Shown piece by piece: positions 26,611 through 36,142 of a stretch of 64,000 nucleotides of DNA. The DNA is from Oligoflexus tunisiensis (lineage in GTDB: Bacteria; Bdellovibrionota_B; Oligoflexia; Oligoflexales; Oligoflexaceae). The notes under the pieces were generated by a model. That model made no database searches. It saw only the letters and a list, made by a program, of their open reading frames with translations, and had not been told where the DNA came from. Numbering within the stretch: the first letter of the stretch is position 1; every line of letters starts with the position of its first letter. The position numbers and the translations under genes were made by a program. The DNA is taken from positions 2,155,345-2,219,344 of the forward strand of contig NZ_BDFO01000001.1 in assembly GCF_001748245.1 (NCBI RefSeq), given 5' to 3'.

Positions 26611-27780
26611 ATGCATATTCTGGCTGTAATTGCTGCGTTGTTTCTCTGGTCGTGTCATGGCTCTGATCATGTGTCCAAGCGATCGCCATCCGGCTCCGCA
26701 CCTGAACCCGAGCCCCCACTGGGCGTTACCGAGCCCCAACCGGACCCTGAGACCGGAGGGCGCTCCGATGTTGAAGTGATCCCTGTCGTCGACCAGGAAA
26801 GCCTGCGCCTGCAGGGGCGCCAGCTGCTGGTGAACGGCCGCCCCATGACCATGCGGGCGGTTTGCTGGAACCCGGTTCGCCCGGGGGGACAGCATCCCGA
26901 GGGCCTAATCTTCCGGAATCCCAGCGCCGCGGATCTTCTGCAGATCGAGCAGGATTTCCAGATGATGAAGGCCCTGGGCGTGAACACGATTCGAACCTAT
27001 GAACCCATCCTTGATGACCGCGTGCTGGCCCTCGTGCAGAAGCACCAGCTGCACATGATCGTGCCTGTCTTTCACTATTTTGCGACAGACATGGTGGAAG
27101 TCATTTCCCGCGTCCAAAAACTTAAAAATCATCCCGGCACGCTGCTTTGGGAAATCGGGAATGAATGGAATTACAACCAGTTCTATAGCGTGGGCACCAG
27201 CACACCGCTGGGCATGGACGCGGCGAAGTCGCTGGTGAAAAAGGTCATCAGCACGATCCGCGGCGTGGATCAGCGTCTGCCGATCGCCACAGTCCATGGT
27301 GAGCTGCCGAGCCGGGAGCTGATCGAGGAACTGAGTGGCATCGATATCTGGGGTTTGAACATTTACAGCGGCCTCAGTTTTGGCACACGCTTCCAGACCT
27401 GGCGAACCCTGACGGACAAACCGATGTATCTGGGTGAGTATGGAGCGGATGCGATGAATCGCACCGTCGTCGATGAGGCCTCGCAGTCCAAGGCCGTGGT
27501 GGCATTGACCCAGGAAATTGAGCAGCATCTTTCGTCCCGATCCGCCGACAACGTCAGCATCGGTGGCGCTGTTTTCGAATGGAATGATGAATGGTGGAAG
27601 GATAAGCAGGGTTCGGCCGATCGCCAGGATCCCGGTGGAAGTGCGCCTGGCAGCGGGCCTTATCCGGATAATGTCTTCAACGAGGAGTGGTGGGGTCTCG
27701 TGACCATTGATCGCAAACCTCGACCCGTATATCAGGAACTGAAAAAATTGTGGAAGCCGATCGCGGAGGAAACCTTCTGA
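26611..27780 (+). CDS. Lipoprotein glycoside hydrolase, GH2-type TIM barrel
   Basis: The protein has 389 residues with signal MHILAVIAALFLWSC (Cys15), then a Pro/Glu-rich linker to about 58. The catalytic barrel starts with a short strand (LRLQGRQLLVNGRPMTMRAV) common in GH2 C-terminal barrels. WEIGNEWN (180-187) supplies the acid/base Glu185, and YLGEYGAD (273-280) the nucleophile Glu276. The sugar-binding and Ig domains of full GH2 enzymes are absent, so the family placement (GH2-like or a related clan A family) is approximate. It overlaps the next gene in TGATG, so the two are translationally coupled. Probably acts on a polysaccharide outside the inner membrane. Confidence 0.75.
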   Translation: MHILAVIAALFLWSCHGSDHVSKRSPSGSAPEPEPPLGVTEPQPDPETGGRSDVEVIPVVDQESLRLQGRQLLVNGRPMTMRAVCWNPVRPGGQHPEGLIFRNPSAADLLQIEQDFQMMKALGVNTIRTYEPILDDRVLALVQKHQLHMIVPVFHYFATDMVEVISRVQKLKNHPGTLLWEIGNEWNYNQFYSVGTSTPLGMDAAKSLVKKVISTIRGVDQRLPIATVHGELPSRELIEELSGIDIWGLNIYSGLSFGTRFQTWRTLTDKPMYLGEYGADAMNRTVVDEASQSKAVVALTQEIEQHLSSRSADNVSIGGAVFEWNDEWWKDKQGSADRQDPGGSAPGSGPYPDNVFNEEWWGLVTIDRKPRPVYQELKKLWKPIAEETF

Positions 27781-29888
27781 TGTGGAAACTCATTCTTCTT
27801 ATCTCCTTTCTGGAATTGATGCAGGCCTGTCAGGGCAAATCGGGACCCGATGAACCGGGAACGACGGGCACGGAGCCCACGGTGCCGACGGCCACGGACC
27901 CGGATTCGGGGTCCACGACGACCGTTCCAGGTTCCACGGAAACCGAAACGGACCCGCCAAAATTTGAACTGGCGCGACTCGCAACCTATGATGATATCGG
28001 CCCACGACCCAACACGCGCATTGAGGATGGCGTGATCATCACCGAAGGTGTGATACGGGTACGGCGGCGTCATGAAAATGATATGGATTTTTCCAAGTAC
28101 AATCCCTTCTATTGGGAAGGTCGCCTGGCCTTCTTCAAGGTCGAGGATTTTACCGCGCGCGGCGAGAAAAAGCTCCGCTTTCATCTGGAAACGGAATGGC
28201 CTCAGGATGCCATACCCACGCGCGGCCCGGACCTGTCGGCGATCTATACCGGTGATCCGGCGGGAGCTTCAGAAACCGTCCGCAGTAAATTTGCCATCAA
28301 CCAGCGCATGGAACACGTCGCGGACAAGCGCCGTTTCGTGACCACGGTGGGTCCCGAAGCCTTTCAGAGTTTTGCGGACGCTTTAAAGACCGGCAATATT
28401 CTGATCTTCGAGTATCGCTTTTTTATGGATGAGTCGCATCCGGATTGGCAGAAGGAAAAGATTTTCAATGGAAATACTTTGTCCGCTTACTATTCCGAGT
28501 TTTTGCGCATTCGCATCGGGACAGGCGGCCCTTTGATTGATACGCTCGGAGATTCGCGCAAGGAACCGGATGTGCTGCGTTTCAGCGGCGGCTGGACCAC
28601 GATTCCCACCGTGCGGGTGGAACCCTGGAAGGCTCTGCAGCAGCAGGCTCAGAACCTGACCCGCGATCAGGCGCAGAATTTTCTGAATGGCCGCACCTTC
28701 TTTCACACCGACATGATCACGGGGCAGCATGTGAAAGACCCCGATGATGACAAGCTGATCAATTTCTTTGATGAGATGCGCGTGGCGCGGGAAGGTTATG
28801 CTGCAGGAGCCTTTAACATGAATTCCTGCAATGGCTGCCATGTGAACAATGGTACCAGCCTGCTGCCCTCTCCCGGTCAGGCTGTGCATACAACGCTCGC
28901 GAAAACCTTCGATCGACGCAATGGCGAGCCGCATCCCCTTTTCGGGCAGCAGCTGCAAACCCAGGGACCGCAGGCGGAAGGTCTGCTGAAGCTGACGTCC
29001 TATACCGAGATACCGGTGACGCTTGATGATGGAACCGTGATCACGCTGCGGAAACCTGAATTTGCCGTGGAAAGCCGTCACGCGACGGATAACCTTGGGA
29101 TCTCCCTTCGCCGAACACCGGCCCTTATCGGAATGGGTCTTTTGAATGCCGTGCCTGAGGCGACGTTAAAATCCCTTGTGCCGGTCTCGAAGGGCGAATG
29201 GCGCGGACGCTTCGGCTGGAAAGGCCAGCAGAAGACGCTGCGCGATCAGATCATCGCGGCTCTGAATTTTGATATGGGCGTGACAACTGCGGCGCGACCC
29301 AAACTGGATTGTGGAGCGGGCTGCACAGCCGGCAAGGGGCAGCTTCCTGAAAAAGACATCGATCGGATGGAAGACTATGTCTCCCTTCTTGGTGTTCCCC
29401 CACGCGTCCAGCCCCAGGATCCCAAAGTGCTGCGCGGCGCCAGGATCTTCGAGACTCTGGCCTGCGGCGTTTGCCATGTGCCGGTTCTGAAAACCGGGCC
29501 GTCCCGGTTCAAGGAATTGGCCGGACAGACCATTCAACCCTTCACGGACCTTCTTGTGCATGACATGGGGGAAGGCCTGGCGGACGGCAGCGGGGGAGCG
29601 GATGCTCGCAAGTGGCGAACCGCTCCACTCTGGGGTCTGAAAAACGTGAAGCATTCCGTCGATGTGCGAAAGGATCAATTTCCTCCGGGCAAAATCGAGA
29701 TTCTTTATACGGATACGATGCGGGCGTCCGATGGCAACCCGATCGAACTTCTGCATGATGGTCGGGCCCGGAGTCTGGCGGAAGCCATCCTCTGGCACGG
29801 CGGTCAGGCCGCTGACTCCGTGAAACGTTACAAAGGGCTTTCGCGGGCCGATCGCGAGGCTTTGGAAGCCTTCCTCTGGGATTTATAA
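27780..29888 (+). CDS. Di-heme oxidoreductase (DUF1111-type) lipoprotein
   Basis: The protein has 702 residues starting MWKLILLISFLELMQAC with an ATG overlapping the previous stop. After a Thr/Pro-rich linker (to about 60) come an N-terminal beta-rich domain and two haem c motifs, C350-NG-C-H354 and C562-GV-C-H566. Between them lies a MauG/cytochrome-peroxidase-like core (LGISLRRTPALIGMGLLNAV). The C-terminal LLHDGRARSLAEAILWHGGQ is characteristic of the di-heme oxidoreductase family once called thiol oxidoreductases. It probably performs a periplasmic redox reaction. Coupling to the glycosidase gene suggests a shared export or degradation task, but that is inference. Confidence 0.82.
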   Translation: MWKLILLISFLELMQACQGKSGPDEPGTTGTEPTVPTATDPDSGSTTTVPGSTETETDPPKFELARLATYDDIGPRPNTRIEDGVIITEGVIRVRRRHENDMDFSKYNPFYWEGRLAFFKVEDFTARGEKKLRFHLETEWPQDAIPTRGPDLSAIYTGDPAGASETVRSKFAINQRMEHVADKRRFVTTVGPEAFQSFADALKTGNILIFEYRFFMDESHPDWQKEKIFNGNTLSAYYSEFLRIRIGTGGPLIDTLGDSRKEPDVLRFSGGWTTIPTVRVEPWKALQQQAQNLTRDQAQNFLNGRTFFHTDMITGQHVKDPDDDKLINFFDEMRVAREGYAAGAFNMNSCNGCHVNNGTSLLPSPGQAVHTTLAKTFDRRNGEPHPLFGQQLQTQGPQAEGLLKLTSYTEIPVTLDDGTVITLRKPEFAVESRHATDNLGISLRRTPALIGMGLLNAVPEATLKSLVPVSKGEWRGRFGWKGQQKTLRDQIIAALNFDMGVTTAARPKLDCGAGCTAGKGQLPEKDIDRMEDYVSLLGVPPRVQPQDPKVLRGARIFETLACGVCHVPVLKTGPSRFKELAGQTIQPFTDLLVHDMGEGLADGSGGADARKWRTAPLWGLKNVKHSVDVRKDQFPPGKIEILYTDTMRASDGNPIELLHDGRARSLAEAILWHGGQAADSVKRYKGLSRADREALEAFLWDL

Positions 29889-29889
29889 A

Positions 29890-30594
29890 TTAAGCGGCGG
29901 GGCGGGTGACCGTTATCGTGTAGGTTTTGCTCCGCCCGCTCCTGCCTTTGACAATGATGGTGACCGTCGTGCTTCCTGGATTGACAGTCACATCATAACC
30001 ACCCTTCTGCTTTTCAATGGTCAGCCCATTGATTTCGAGTTCACATTCATCCGGATAGTTCGGCAAAGGCGAAACGGTCAGCACGCTGGTGCTGGCACTC
30101 ACCACCAGCTCATAATTTGTCATGTAGGGAGAATAGGGAGGGGTCAGCAGGCCATCGGAGGTGGATAAATCCGCAAGGATTTCATCCGGCAGCTCCTGAA
30201 TCCGCTGCACATTCAATTTATAGGTATTCACTGTGGTCCCGGCGCTGTCCACGAGGTCGATGGCGAAAACATTCGCACCGGCCACCAGTGGCATGGGATC
30301 GGTCGTGAAATCCGAACGCAACGGCACACCGTTGATCACAACATGCAGGTTCGGATTCACCGGAGCTGTATTGATACTGATTTTATTCTTGTAGGTCTCA
30401 CCACCAGCCAGACTGTATTCATTCACATACGGATCGAAGGCCGGTTCCAATTGATCGGCGATGACCACGAGTTTGGAAAGCGTCTGTTCCGCCGTGACAG
30501 GTTGCTTCGTGCTGTCGGGGGAATCGTTTTTGCTTTTGGTACAGGCCAGGGCCGACAACAGGAGAACCGGAAACAGAAACCAGGACTTATGCAT
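29890..30594 (-). CDS. Lipoprotein with two cadherin-like beta-sandwich domains
   Basis: The protein has 234 residues with signal MHKSWFLFPVLLLSALAC (Cys18). Two repeats follow, about 45-130 and 138-232. Each begins with a disordered-to-strand lead (LEPAFDPYVNEYSLA; LTPPYSPYMTNYELV) and ends in TVNTYKLNVQR or RSKTYTITVTR. The F-x-P-x-x-x-x-Y and TYT-I-T-V patterns are those of cadherin-like beta-sandwich modules (PF12733 type) of secreted proteins. It converges tail to tail on the di-heme gene, one base apart. Probably an adhesive or scaffold surface protein. Confidence 0.75.
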   Translation of the reverse strand: MHKSWFLFPVLLLSALACTKSKNDSPDSTKQPVTAEQTLSKLVVIADQLEPAFDPYVNEYSLAGGETYKNKISINTAPVNPNLHVVINGVPLRSDFTTDPMPLVAGANVFAIDLVDSAGTTVNTYKLNVQRIQELPDEILADLSTSDGLLTPPYSPYMTNYELVVSASTSVLTVSPLPNYPDECELEINGLTIEKQKGGYDVTVNPGSTTVTIIVKGRSGRSKTYTITVTRPAA

Positions 30595-30775
30595 GCGGGT
30601 ATCCTGCTTGAAGGGGATCGGTATGGAATCCTTATCGGCAGGGAGGGCCAGGGCCCTAAGGCAGACCAGTCATCAGGAAACGGTAACCCTTTGGATTTGT
30701 CATGACTTTTGCAGTGTTTTTCCTCAGACGCGGAAACCATCCGCATCAGTTCAAAATTATGGGAGGAAAGATCAC

Positions 30776-31771
30776 ATGAAACTCGTCCACATCGGTTGTG
30801 CTCTCGGCCTTGTGATGGCTGCTGCTGGCGTTTCGGCCTGTAACCAGGATGATGAAGATAAGGACAATGAAGTCACACCGGCTCAGAACACCACGGACCA
30901 GGATCCGCCGCAGGAACCCCAGGAGGAGATCTACCTGCATAATGTGACAGCCGACAAGCCTTTGCTGGTGGTCTATGGCGACAGTATCTCGACCGGTGTG
31001 CTGGCCAATACCAGTCTCGGAAAGAACATCGACAACGCCCTTCTCGTGCAGCTTGCGAACTACATCAAGGCCGGTGAGTACAATACCATTGGCTTTCAAA
31101 CCAATCTTTCCAATCCAACCCTCGCCGCGGCCACCACGGAAGCGGACCATGGTCTGCGCCAGGCCATCGCAGCAAAAGCTGGGCTGACGCCGGCCGAGGT
31201 CGGGGTGGTGAGTTTCGCGAAATTTGGCGCGAAGTCGGTTGATATTCCCGAAATGTTAGCGCGTTGGAACCAGGAGGAAAGCCAGACGATCAAGCGGAAA
31301 CCGGACTATATTCTGGTGGCCCTCGGTGGCAATGATTTCTGCTCGGATATGACCGTCGAGCAGATTTCCAGCGCGTTCAACGAGCAGATCGATGCCATCC
31401 AACAGTCGGCGCCGGATGCGCAGCTGATCATTTCCCCGGCGCCACCGGTGCATCAGCTCGCCGGCATCGACTTTACCTATGGCCCCGCGATCAGCCAGAT
31501 TACCGGTGAAGAGCTCAGCTGCAGAAAATTCCGTGAACAGGCCTGCCCGCGCGTGTATGAGCCGGATGCCGCCGAGCGCCTGAATGGGATCAATCAAGGC
31601 ATTCAGGCTGCGTTTGAAGCTCAGAAGGCCAAGGGGGCCAAGGTTTCCCTGGCCAGCGGTGTTCTCAACTGGACCATCGCTCCGGATGAACTCGCATTTG
31701 ACTGCTTCCATCCAAGCCAGAAAGGACAGGCAACGCTCGGCAGCTACTGGATCGAGGCTTTGCCCCAGTAA
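30776..31771 (+). CDS. SGNH/GDSL-family lipoprotein hydrolase
   Basis: The protein has 331 residues from ATG 30776 with GGGAGGAAAG upstream. Signal MKLVHIGCALGLVMAAAGVSAC (Cys22) and an acidic/Pro linker follow. The SGNH blocks are clear: YGDSIS with nucleophile Ser70, GGND in the middle, and the catalytic pair Asp309/His312 in DCFHPS near the C-terminus. Such enzymes are esterases, lipases or acyl-hydrolases. Here it is probably anchored to the outer membrane. A strong hairpin follows, so it is likely monocistronic. Confidence 0.85.
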   Translation: MKLVHIGCALGLVMAAAGVSACNQDDEDKDNEVTPAQNTTDQDPPQEPQEEIYLHNVTADKPLLVVYGDSISTGVLANTSLGKNIDNALLVQLANYIKAGEYNTIGFQTNLSNPTLAAATTEADHGLRQAIAAKAGLTPAEVGVVSFAKFGAKSVDIPEMLARWNQEESQTIKRKPDYILVALGGNDFCSDMTVEQISSAFNEQIDAIQQSAPDAQLIISPAPPVHQLAGIDFTYGPAISQITGEELSCRKFREQACPRVYEPDAAERLNGINQGIQAAFEAQKAKGAKVSLASGVLNWTIAPDELAFDCFHPSQKGQATLGSYWIEALPQ

Positions 31772-31797
31772 TTTCGCTCCTGGATCCGCTCCGTCCT

Positions 31798-31821
31798 ACC
31801 GTCTCCTGAAAAGGAGACGGT
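31798..31821 (+). terminator. Hairpin terminator after the SGNH hydrolase gene
   Basis: ACCGTCTCCT (31798-31807) and AGGAGACGGT (31812-31821) form a perfect ten-base stem closed by a GAAA tetraloop, 27 bases after the stop. TTGTAG follows rather than a pure T-run. Confidence 0.65.
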
Positions 31822-32009
31822 TGTAGGCCCCCTGTTACCGTCATTCTGTTCCTTAATGCCCACATTCCCCGCTTCAACCCCGCCTGGGGCTCAGAAACCA
31901 TCGGCGCTCTTTTTGCAGAATGGGCTTCGAAATGGAGGCTTGGATGGAAGCGACCGAGAGGCTAAGCTCGCGTCCCACGATAGGGTGGACAGACATTGGG
32001 AAGGGCGCG

Positions 32010-33779
32010 ATGAGGGGAATGGCAGTCAGCCTGGTAGTTTTGGTGATGAGTTTTCTTGCAGGTGCCGATTTAGGCCTGGCCCAGGACGTTGAAGGGTATC
32101 GGGCCGCCGAGACACGACTTTGTGATTCGGTCGTGGTGGAGTTTGATTTTGATTTGAATTTCACCGCCACCGAAAGGCGGCTGCTGTGCGGCAGCCCTGG
32201 GGTGAGATCATGGGAATATATTCCGTTGCGCCAGGCTGAGTTTCATATGCGGAATTTTCTGGCAGCCCGTGGCTATCATCATCCGGAATTCAAAATCACC
32301 GGCAGCACCCTCCACGTAAAACCTGGTGTGCCGACGTTGATCCGATCGGTGCGGCTGGACCCGCCCATACCTGAGCTTGAGGTGGAAAATTTCTGGCTGC
32401 CGAAGGGACGACCTTTGACTCCGGACGAGCTGAATACGATTGAACAGTGGGCGAGCAGCAAGCTGGGGCGGCTGGGCTATCCCTGTGCCGTCGTGGAAAC
32501 CCGTGGTGATCCGGATACGGGAGAAGTCATCGTTATGATCGACCGCGGTGATCTCTGGACCATTCGCGAGGTGCAGTCCGATCCGATTCCGGGCGTACGC
32601 GGCGGCATGCTGGATCGTTATCGCGCCTTTGATACCGGCGATCAATACGATTCGATCCTTCTCGATATTTCCGCGGAACGTCTGAAGGCCTCGGAAGTTG
32701 TCGTGAACACCATGTATAGCCCGGTGTGCAAGGGTGAGCCCGGGGTGGTGGAGCAACGCACGCTGGCCGGCAAGCCGCGGCTGGTGAGTTTCGGGATCGG
32801 GTTTGATTCCGAGAATCTGTTTTTGATCAAAGCCGGCTGGCGGAACAGCCGCTGGTCGGAAACCGCCTCGATGCTGGATGTCTCGGCAACGCTTTCCTAT
32901 CCCAATCAGAAAATTCTCACGACCTTTGACTGGTATTATCTGCCGGTGCCTTCGCATCATTATTTGAAAACCTATGCGCGCATTCAAAGGGAATATGAAA
33001 AGCGCTATGAAGCGCGGTCAATCAAAGCCTCCTTCGCTCCCGCCTATGCCGGAGATATCCTGGGCATACGCGGGGATATCTATGTGGGTCCGTCCCTGCT
33101 CTTTGAAAATACCCTGCGAGGCGATGGACCACGCAATGCACGTCTTCTGACGATCGATTTCGGGATCGCCGGGCAGTCGCATCTTTATGAATATTTCACC
33201 TATCAGGCGGCTCCCCAGAGCGGTTACAAATTCAATCTGTTTGCCAGCACGAGCGACAAGGGGGCGGCCTCCAATGTTTCCGCCACCACATACAGCGCGG
33301 ATTTTACGAGGCTTTGGAATCTTTTGGATCTGGAGCCCAATATCTGGGTCTTCGGTATTCGCGGAAGTTTCGCCACGACGCGACCCGGCCGCGACACCAA
33401 TTATGATGATTTGCCGCCGTCCTTCAAGTATGCCCTGGGGGGATCGGAGGACATGCGCGGCTTCGGGCGCAAGGCCCTGCCGACGGAAGGTTCAGGGGCA
33501 TTGACCAAAGCCTATCTGGGCAGTGAATTGCGCTTGAACAATAGTCTGCCCTATCAACTGCAGCCCTTTATTTTTGCCGACTGGGGCAAGCTGGGGCAGC
33601 GATCCTTGATCCTCGATCCCACACTTTTCTGGTCGCCTGGTGTCGGTCTGCGTTGGGGCTCACCGATTGGTGTGCTGCGCTTCATGCTGGGTCATGGTTT
33701 TGTGTCGGGCGAGGAGAGGGAAAAATATCAAGGCGTGGCCGCTCTGCAATTTTATGCCAGCATAGGAGAGCAATTCTAA
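32010..33779 (+). CDS. tamA: TamA-like Omp85-family outer membrane protein
   Basis: The protein has 589 residues from ATG 32010, beginning MRGMAVSLVVLVMSFLAGAD with a signal cleaved near GLAQ; an in-frame ATG 30 codons earlier is less likely. POTRA-like domains fill about 30-240 (LAARGYHHPEFKITGSTLHV; LGRLGYPCAVVETRGDP). The barrel (about 250-589) includes GGSEDMRGFGRKALP, the Omp85 RGF lid motif, and ends in a hydrophobic strand with terminal Phe (ASIGEQF), as in BamA/TamA. The following gene overlaps its stop (TAATG) and encodes a TamB-like protein, making TamA more likely than BamA. Role: outer-membrane biogenesis or lipid transport. Confidence 0.85.
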   Translation: MRGMAVSLVVLVMSFLAGADLGLAQDVEGYRAAETRLCDSVVVEFDFDLNFTATERRLLCGSPGVRSWEYIPLRQAEFHMRNFLAARGYHHPEFKITGSTLHVKPGVPTLIRSVRLDPPIPELEVENFWLPKGRPLTPDELNTIEQWASSKLGRLGYPCAVVETRGDPDTGEVIVMIDRGDLWTIREVQSDPIPGVRGGMLDRYRAFDTGDQYDSILLDISAERLKASEVVVNTMYSPVCKGEPGVVEQRTLAGKPRLVSFGIGFDSENLFLIKAGWRNSRWSETASMLDVSATLSYPNQKILTTFDWYYLPVPSHHYLKTYARIQREYEKRYEARSIKASFAPAYAGDILGIRGDIYVGPSLLFENTLRGDGPRNARLLTIDFGIAGQSHLYEYFTYQAAPQSGYKFNLFASTSDKGAASNVSATTYSADFTRLWNLLDLEPNIWVFGIRGSFATTRPGRDTNYDDLPPSFKYALGGSEDMRGFGRKALPTEGSGALTKAYLGSELRLNNSLPYQLQPFIFADWGKLGQRSLILDPTLFWSPGVGLRWGSPIGVLRFMLGHGFVSGEEREKYQGVAALQFYASIGEQF

Positions 33780-36142
33780 TGGGAATCCTGCGAGGCTTTC
33801 TGAAATTTCTGCTTGGTCTGGTGACGACGCTTGTGATTTTAGTGGGGCTCGCGTTGGGTGGGCTCTTTTACATTCTCAATCGCCAGGAATTCACCTTCCC
33901 GGAAACGACCCTGCGCTGGGTGGCGGGACATGTGCTGGAGCCCATGAATATTCTGGTGACGTTCAAAACCCTGGACGCGCGTCTGATCAGGACCAGTGAC
34001 GAGGACTGGTATGCGAGGCGACTCGTCGTGCGCAGTGAAAATCTGGATGTGACCATGCCCGATTTTTTGCAAACGCATATTCCGGATCTGGACCTGCAGC
34101 TCGGTCTGAACTTTCATCCGCAGCGTTACGGCATCAAAGGGATCGGACCCATCGATGCCTCGGGCGTGCGTCTGAACCTGAAGCTGGCGAAGGAGGATCC
34201 GAAGAAGGAGGAGAAGCCCTTTGATTATCAGCTCTGGCTGGATCGGCTGCAGGCGGTGCGGTTTGAACCGATTCGCCTCGGTTTTCAAAGCCTGGTGATC
34301 CAGCGACCAGGTGAACCTAAAATGGAAGCGCAGCTTTATGCGAATCTGCGGCGACAGGAAGGGAACAGGTGGAGCATCAGCGTGCGCGCGGATCGGGTGA
34401 AGGGCATTCCGGCCCGGAAAGCCAATTTCGATCTGCAGCTGGATTTGCCGGAAGGTTCCACCCTTTTGCCTCTGGCGGCCCAGATCAAGGGCCGTGTGGA
34501 TTTGGGGAAACTCGGCTGGGCCCGGCTTGCAGGCGATGGACGCCTGGAGGCGGAGGACAGGGGCGAAGTTAAACTGGACCTGACCTCCCGTTTTCAAGGC
34601 AAGCGTCAGGAATTGAAAGCCAGCGGCAGACTGAATCAGGAACGTTTCACCATCAAGGTCAGCGGCCAGGCCAACCAGCCTGTCGATGCCCTGCGGCAGG
34701 TGGAGCTGAATGGCTGCGAACTGGAGGGCATTCTGCGGCGGAAGGGAAAGCCTTTTTTGCAGTCGAATCTGGATTGCCGGGTGGGCTTGACCCGCGTGCC
34801 GGCACCTGAGGAAAAACCCTTCCAGGATATGCTGCCGCGGGATTTTGATTTCCGCATTCAGGGACCGATCAGCATCGCCAGCTGGGATAAAAATCCGATT
34901 TTCAAAGCTCCCTTGAAGATCACGCTGCAGCCGCTTTTGAGCCAGCTCTATACCCTGCGTGGTCAAACCAGTGTGGAGCTGAGCGGGCGTGTCATGGGGG
35001 GAGTGGACGACATCACGGCGACCATCGACGTGAGTTCGCAGCTGGCTTTCGATCGCTTCCAGCCGGTGGTCAAGCGTCTGGAGGAAACCGATTTTGCCGT
35101 GCCGGCTCCGTTCAATACTCTGGATGGCCGCATCTACTGCAATATCGAAGGGCGCATCCGCAAGATGGGGGCGATCATGGATCTGCCCTTGGACTGCGGA
35201 ACGGAACTGTCGTCGGTCACGCAGTCCATGTTTATTCAGGCGCGCGGTACGATTGAAAAGGAGGACGATCAAAAACCGGTGATACGCCTAGCCATTGGTC
35301 TGAATAAGTTAACGTTTGAACTGCCACGTCTCGCGCTCAATGGATCGGTGCCTCAGCTTTTTCCGGATCAACGCATCATGACCGCCGAGGAGCGGGCCAA
35401 GGAAGCCGCCAAAGCCGATGATGCTCTGCCGGTTGTCCTCGATCTGCACATTACCACGCCTCCGGACCGACCGATGACGCTGGTCACCAGCCTGCAGCCG
35501 ATACCGGTGCCGATCAGTATGGATTTGACCTTGAAAGGGGACAGAATTGAGCCTCAGGGAACGATCGGCGTTCATCAGTATCGGGTCACATTTTTCAAGC
35601 AGAAGGCCTTTGTGGATCACATACGTGTGATCCTCTCTCCGGATGAAGAGCAGCCGCTGCTGGATGGCCTCGTGGTCTTCCAGGATCCGGATGTGAAAAT
35701 CAATTTAAGACTGTCGGGTACCGTGGATCGACCCTTCTATGAACTCGATAGTGTCCCGCCCCGTTCCCCGACCGAACTGGTGTCGATCATGCTGTATGGA
35801 GGCGATCCTGAGGCCCTGGATGACGAGAATCTACGGTCCGTGGATGAAACCCGCGCGGCCATGGTCGACGGGGCCATCGGACTCATGTCGATGTACTACC
35901 TGGCCTCGACGCCGATTGATAGCGTCGGTTACAACCCTTACACCGGACAGTTCCGGGCCCGGGTGCGCGTGGCGCAGGGTCTTTCGCTGACCTTGGGTTC
36001 GGACCTGGGAGGCGTGCGGCAGTCCGTGACTCTGCGCAAACGTTTGACCGAAAACTGGTCGTTTGAAACAGGTGCGGAGACGGATGAGGAAACGCATGAG
36101 AGCAAGGGCATTGCCATGTTCAAGTGGGGCCGGCGTTATTAA
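33779..36142 (+). CDS. tamB: TamB-like translocation/lipid-transport protein
   Basis: The protein has 787 residues starting MGILRGFLKFLLGLVTTLVI, an uncleaved inner-membrane signal anchor, followed by a long beta-rich AsmA/TamB body. The C-terminal DUF490 region has LDGLVVFQDPDVKINLRLSG, DSVPPRSPTELVSIMLYGGD and RARVRVAQGLSLTLGSDLGG, the conserved end that contacts the Omp85 partner. Shorter than enterobacterial TamB (about 1260 residues). It overlaps tamA by one base and ends overlapping the convergent histidine-kinase gene by four bases. It probably bridges the periplasm. Confidence 0.85.
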   Translation: MGILRGFLKFLLGLVTTLVILVGLALGGLFYILNRQEFTFPETTLRWVAGHVLEPMNILVTFKTLDARLIRTSDEDWYARRLVVRSENLDVTMPDFLQTHIPDLDLQLGLNFHPQRYGIKGIGPIDASGVRLNLKLAKEDPKKEEKPFDYQLWLDRLQAVRFEPIRLGFQSLVIQRPGEPKMEAQLYANLRRQEGNRWSISVRADRVKGIPARKANFDLQLDLPEGSTLLPLAAQIKGRVDLGKLGWARLAGDGRLEAEDRGEVKLDLTSRFQGKRQELKASGRLNQERFTIKVSGQANQPVDALRQVELNGCELEGILRRKGKPFLQSNLDCRVGLTRVPAPEEKPFQDMLPRDFDFRIQGPISIASWDKNPIFKAPLKITLQPLLSQLYTLRGQTSVELSGRVMGGVDDITATIDVSSQLAFDRFQPVVKRLEETDFAVPAPFNTLDGRIYCNIEGRIRKMGAIMDLPLDCGTELSSVTQSMFIQARGTIEKEDDQKPVIRLAIGLNKLTFELPRLALNGSVPQLFPDQRIMTAEERAKEAAKADDALPVVLDLHITTPPDRPMTLVTSLQPIPVPISMDLTLKGDRIEPQGTIGVHQYRVTFFKQKAFVDHIRVILSPDEEQPLLDGLVVFQDPDVKINLRLSGTVDRPFYELDSVPPRSPTELVSIMLYGGDPEALDDENLRSVDETRAAMVDGAIGLMSMYYLASTPIDSVGYNPYTGQFRARVRVAQGLSLTLGSDLGGVRQSVTLRKRLTENWSFETGAETDEETHESKGIAMFKWGRRY

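Noticed and set aside
33839..35272. Minus-strand open frame of about 480 codons
   Set aside because: It is antisense to tamB, with no signal peptide or recognisable motif.
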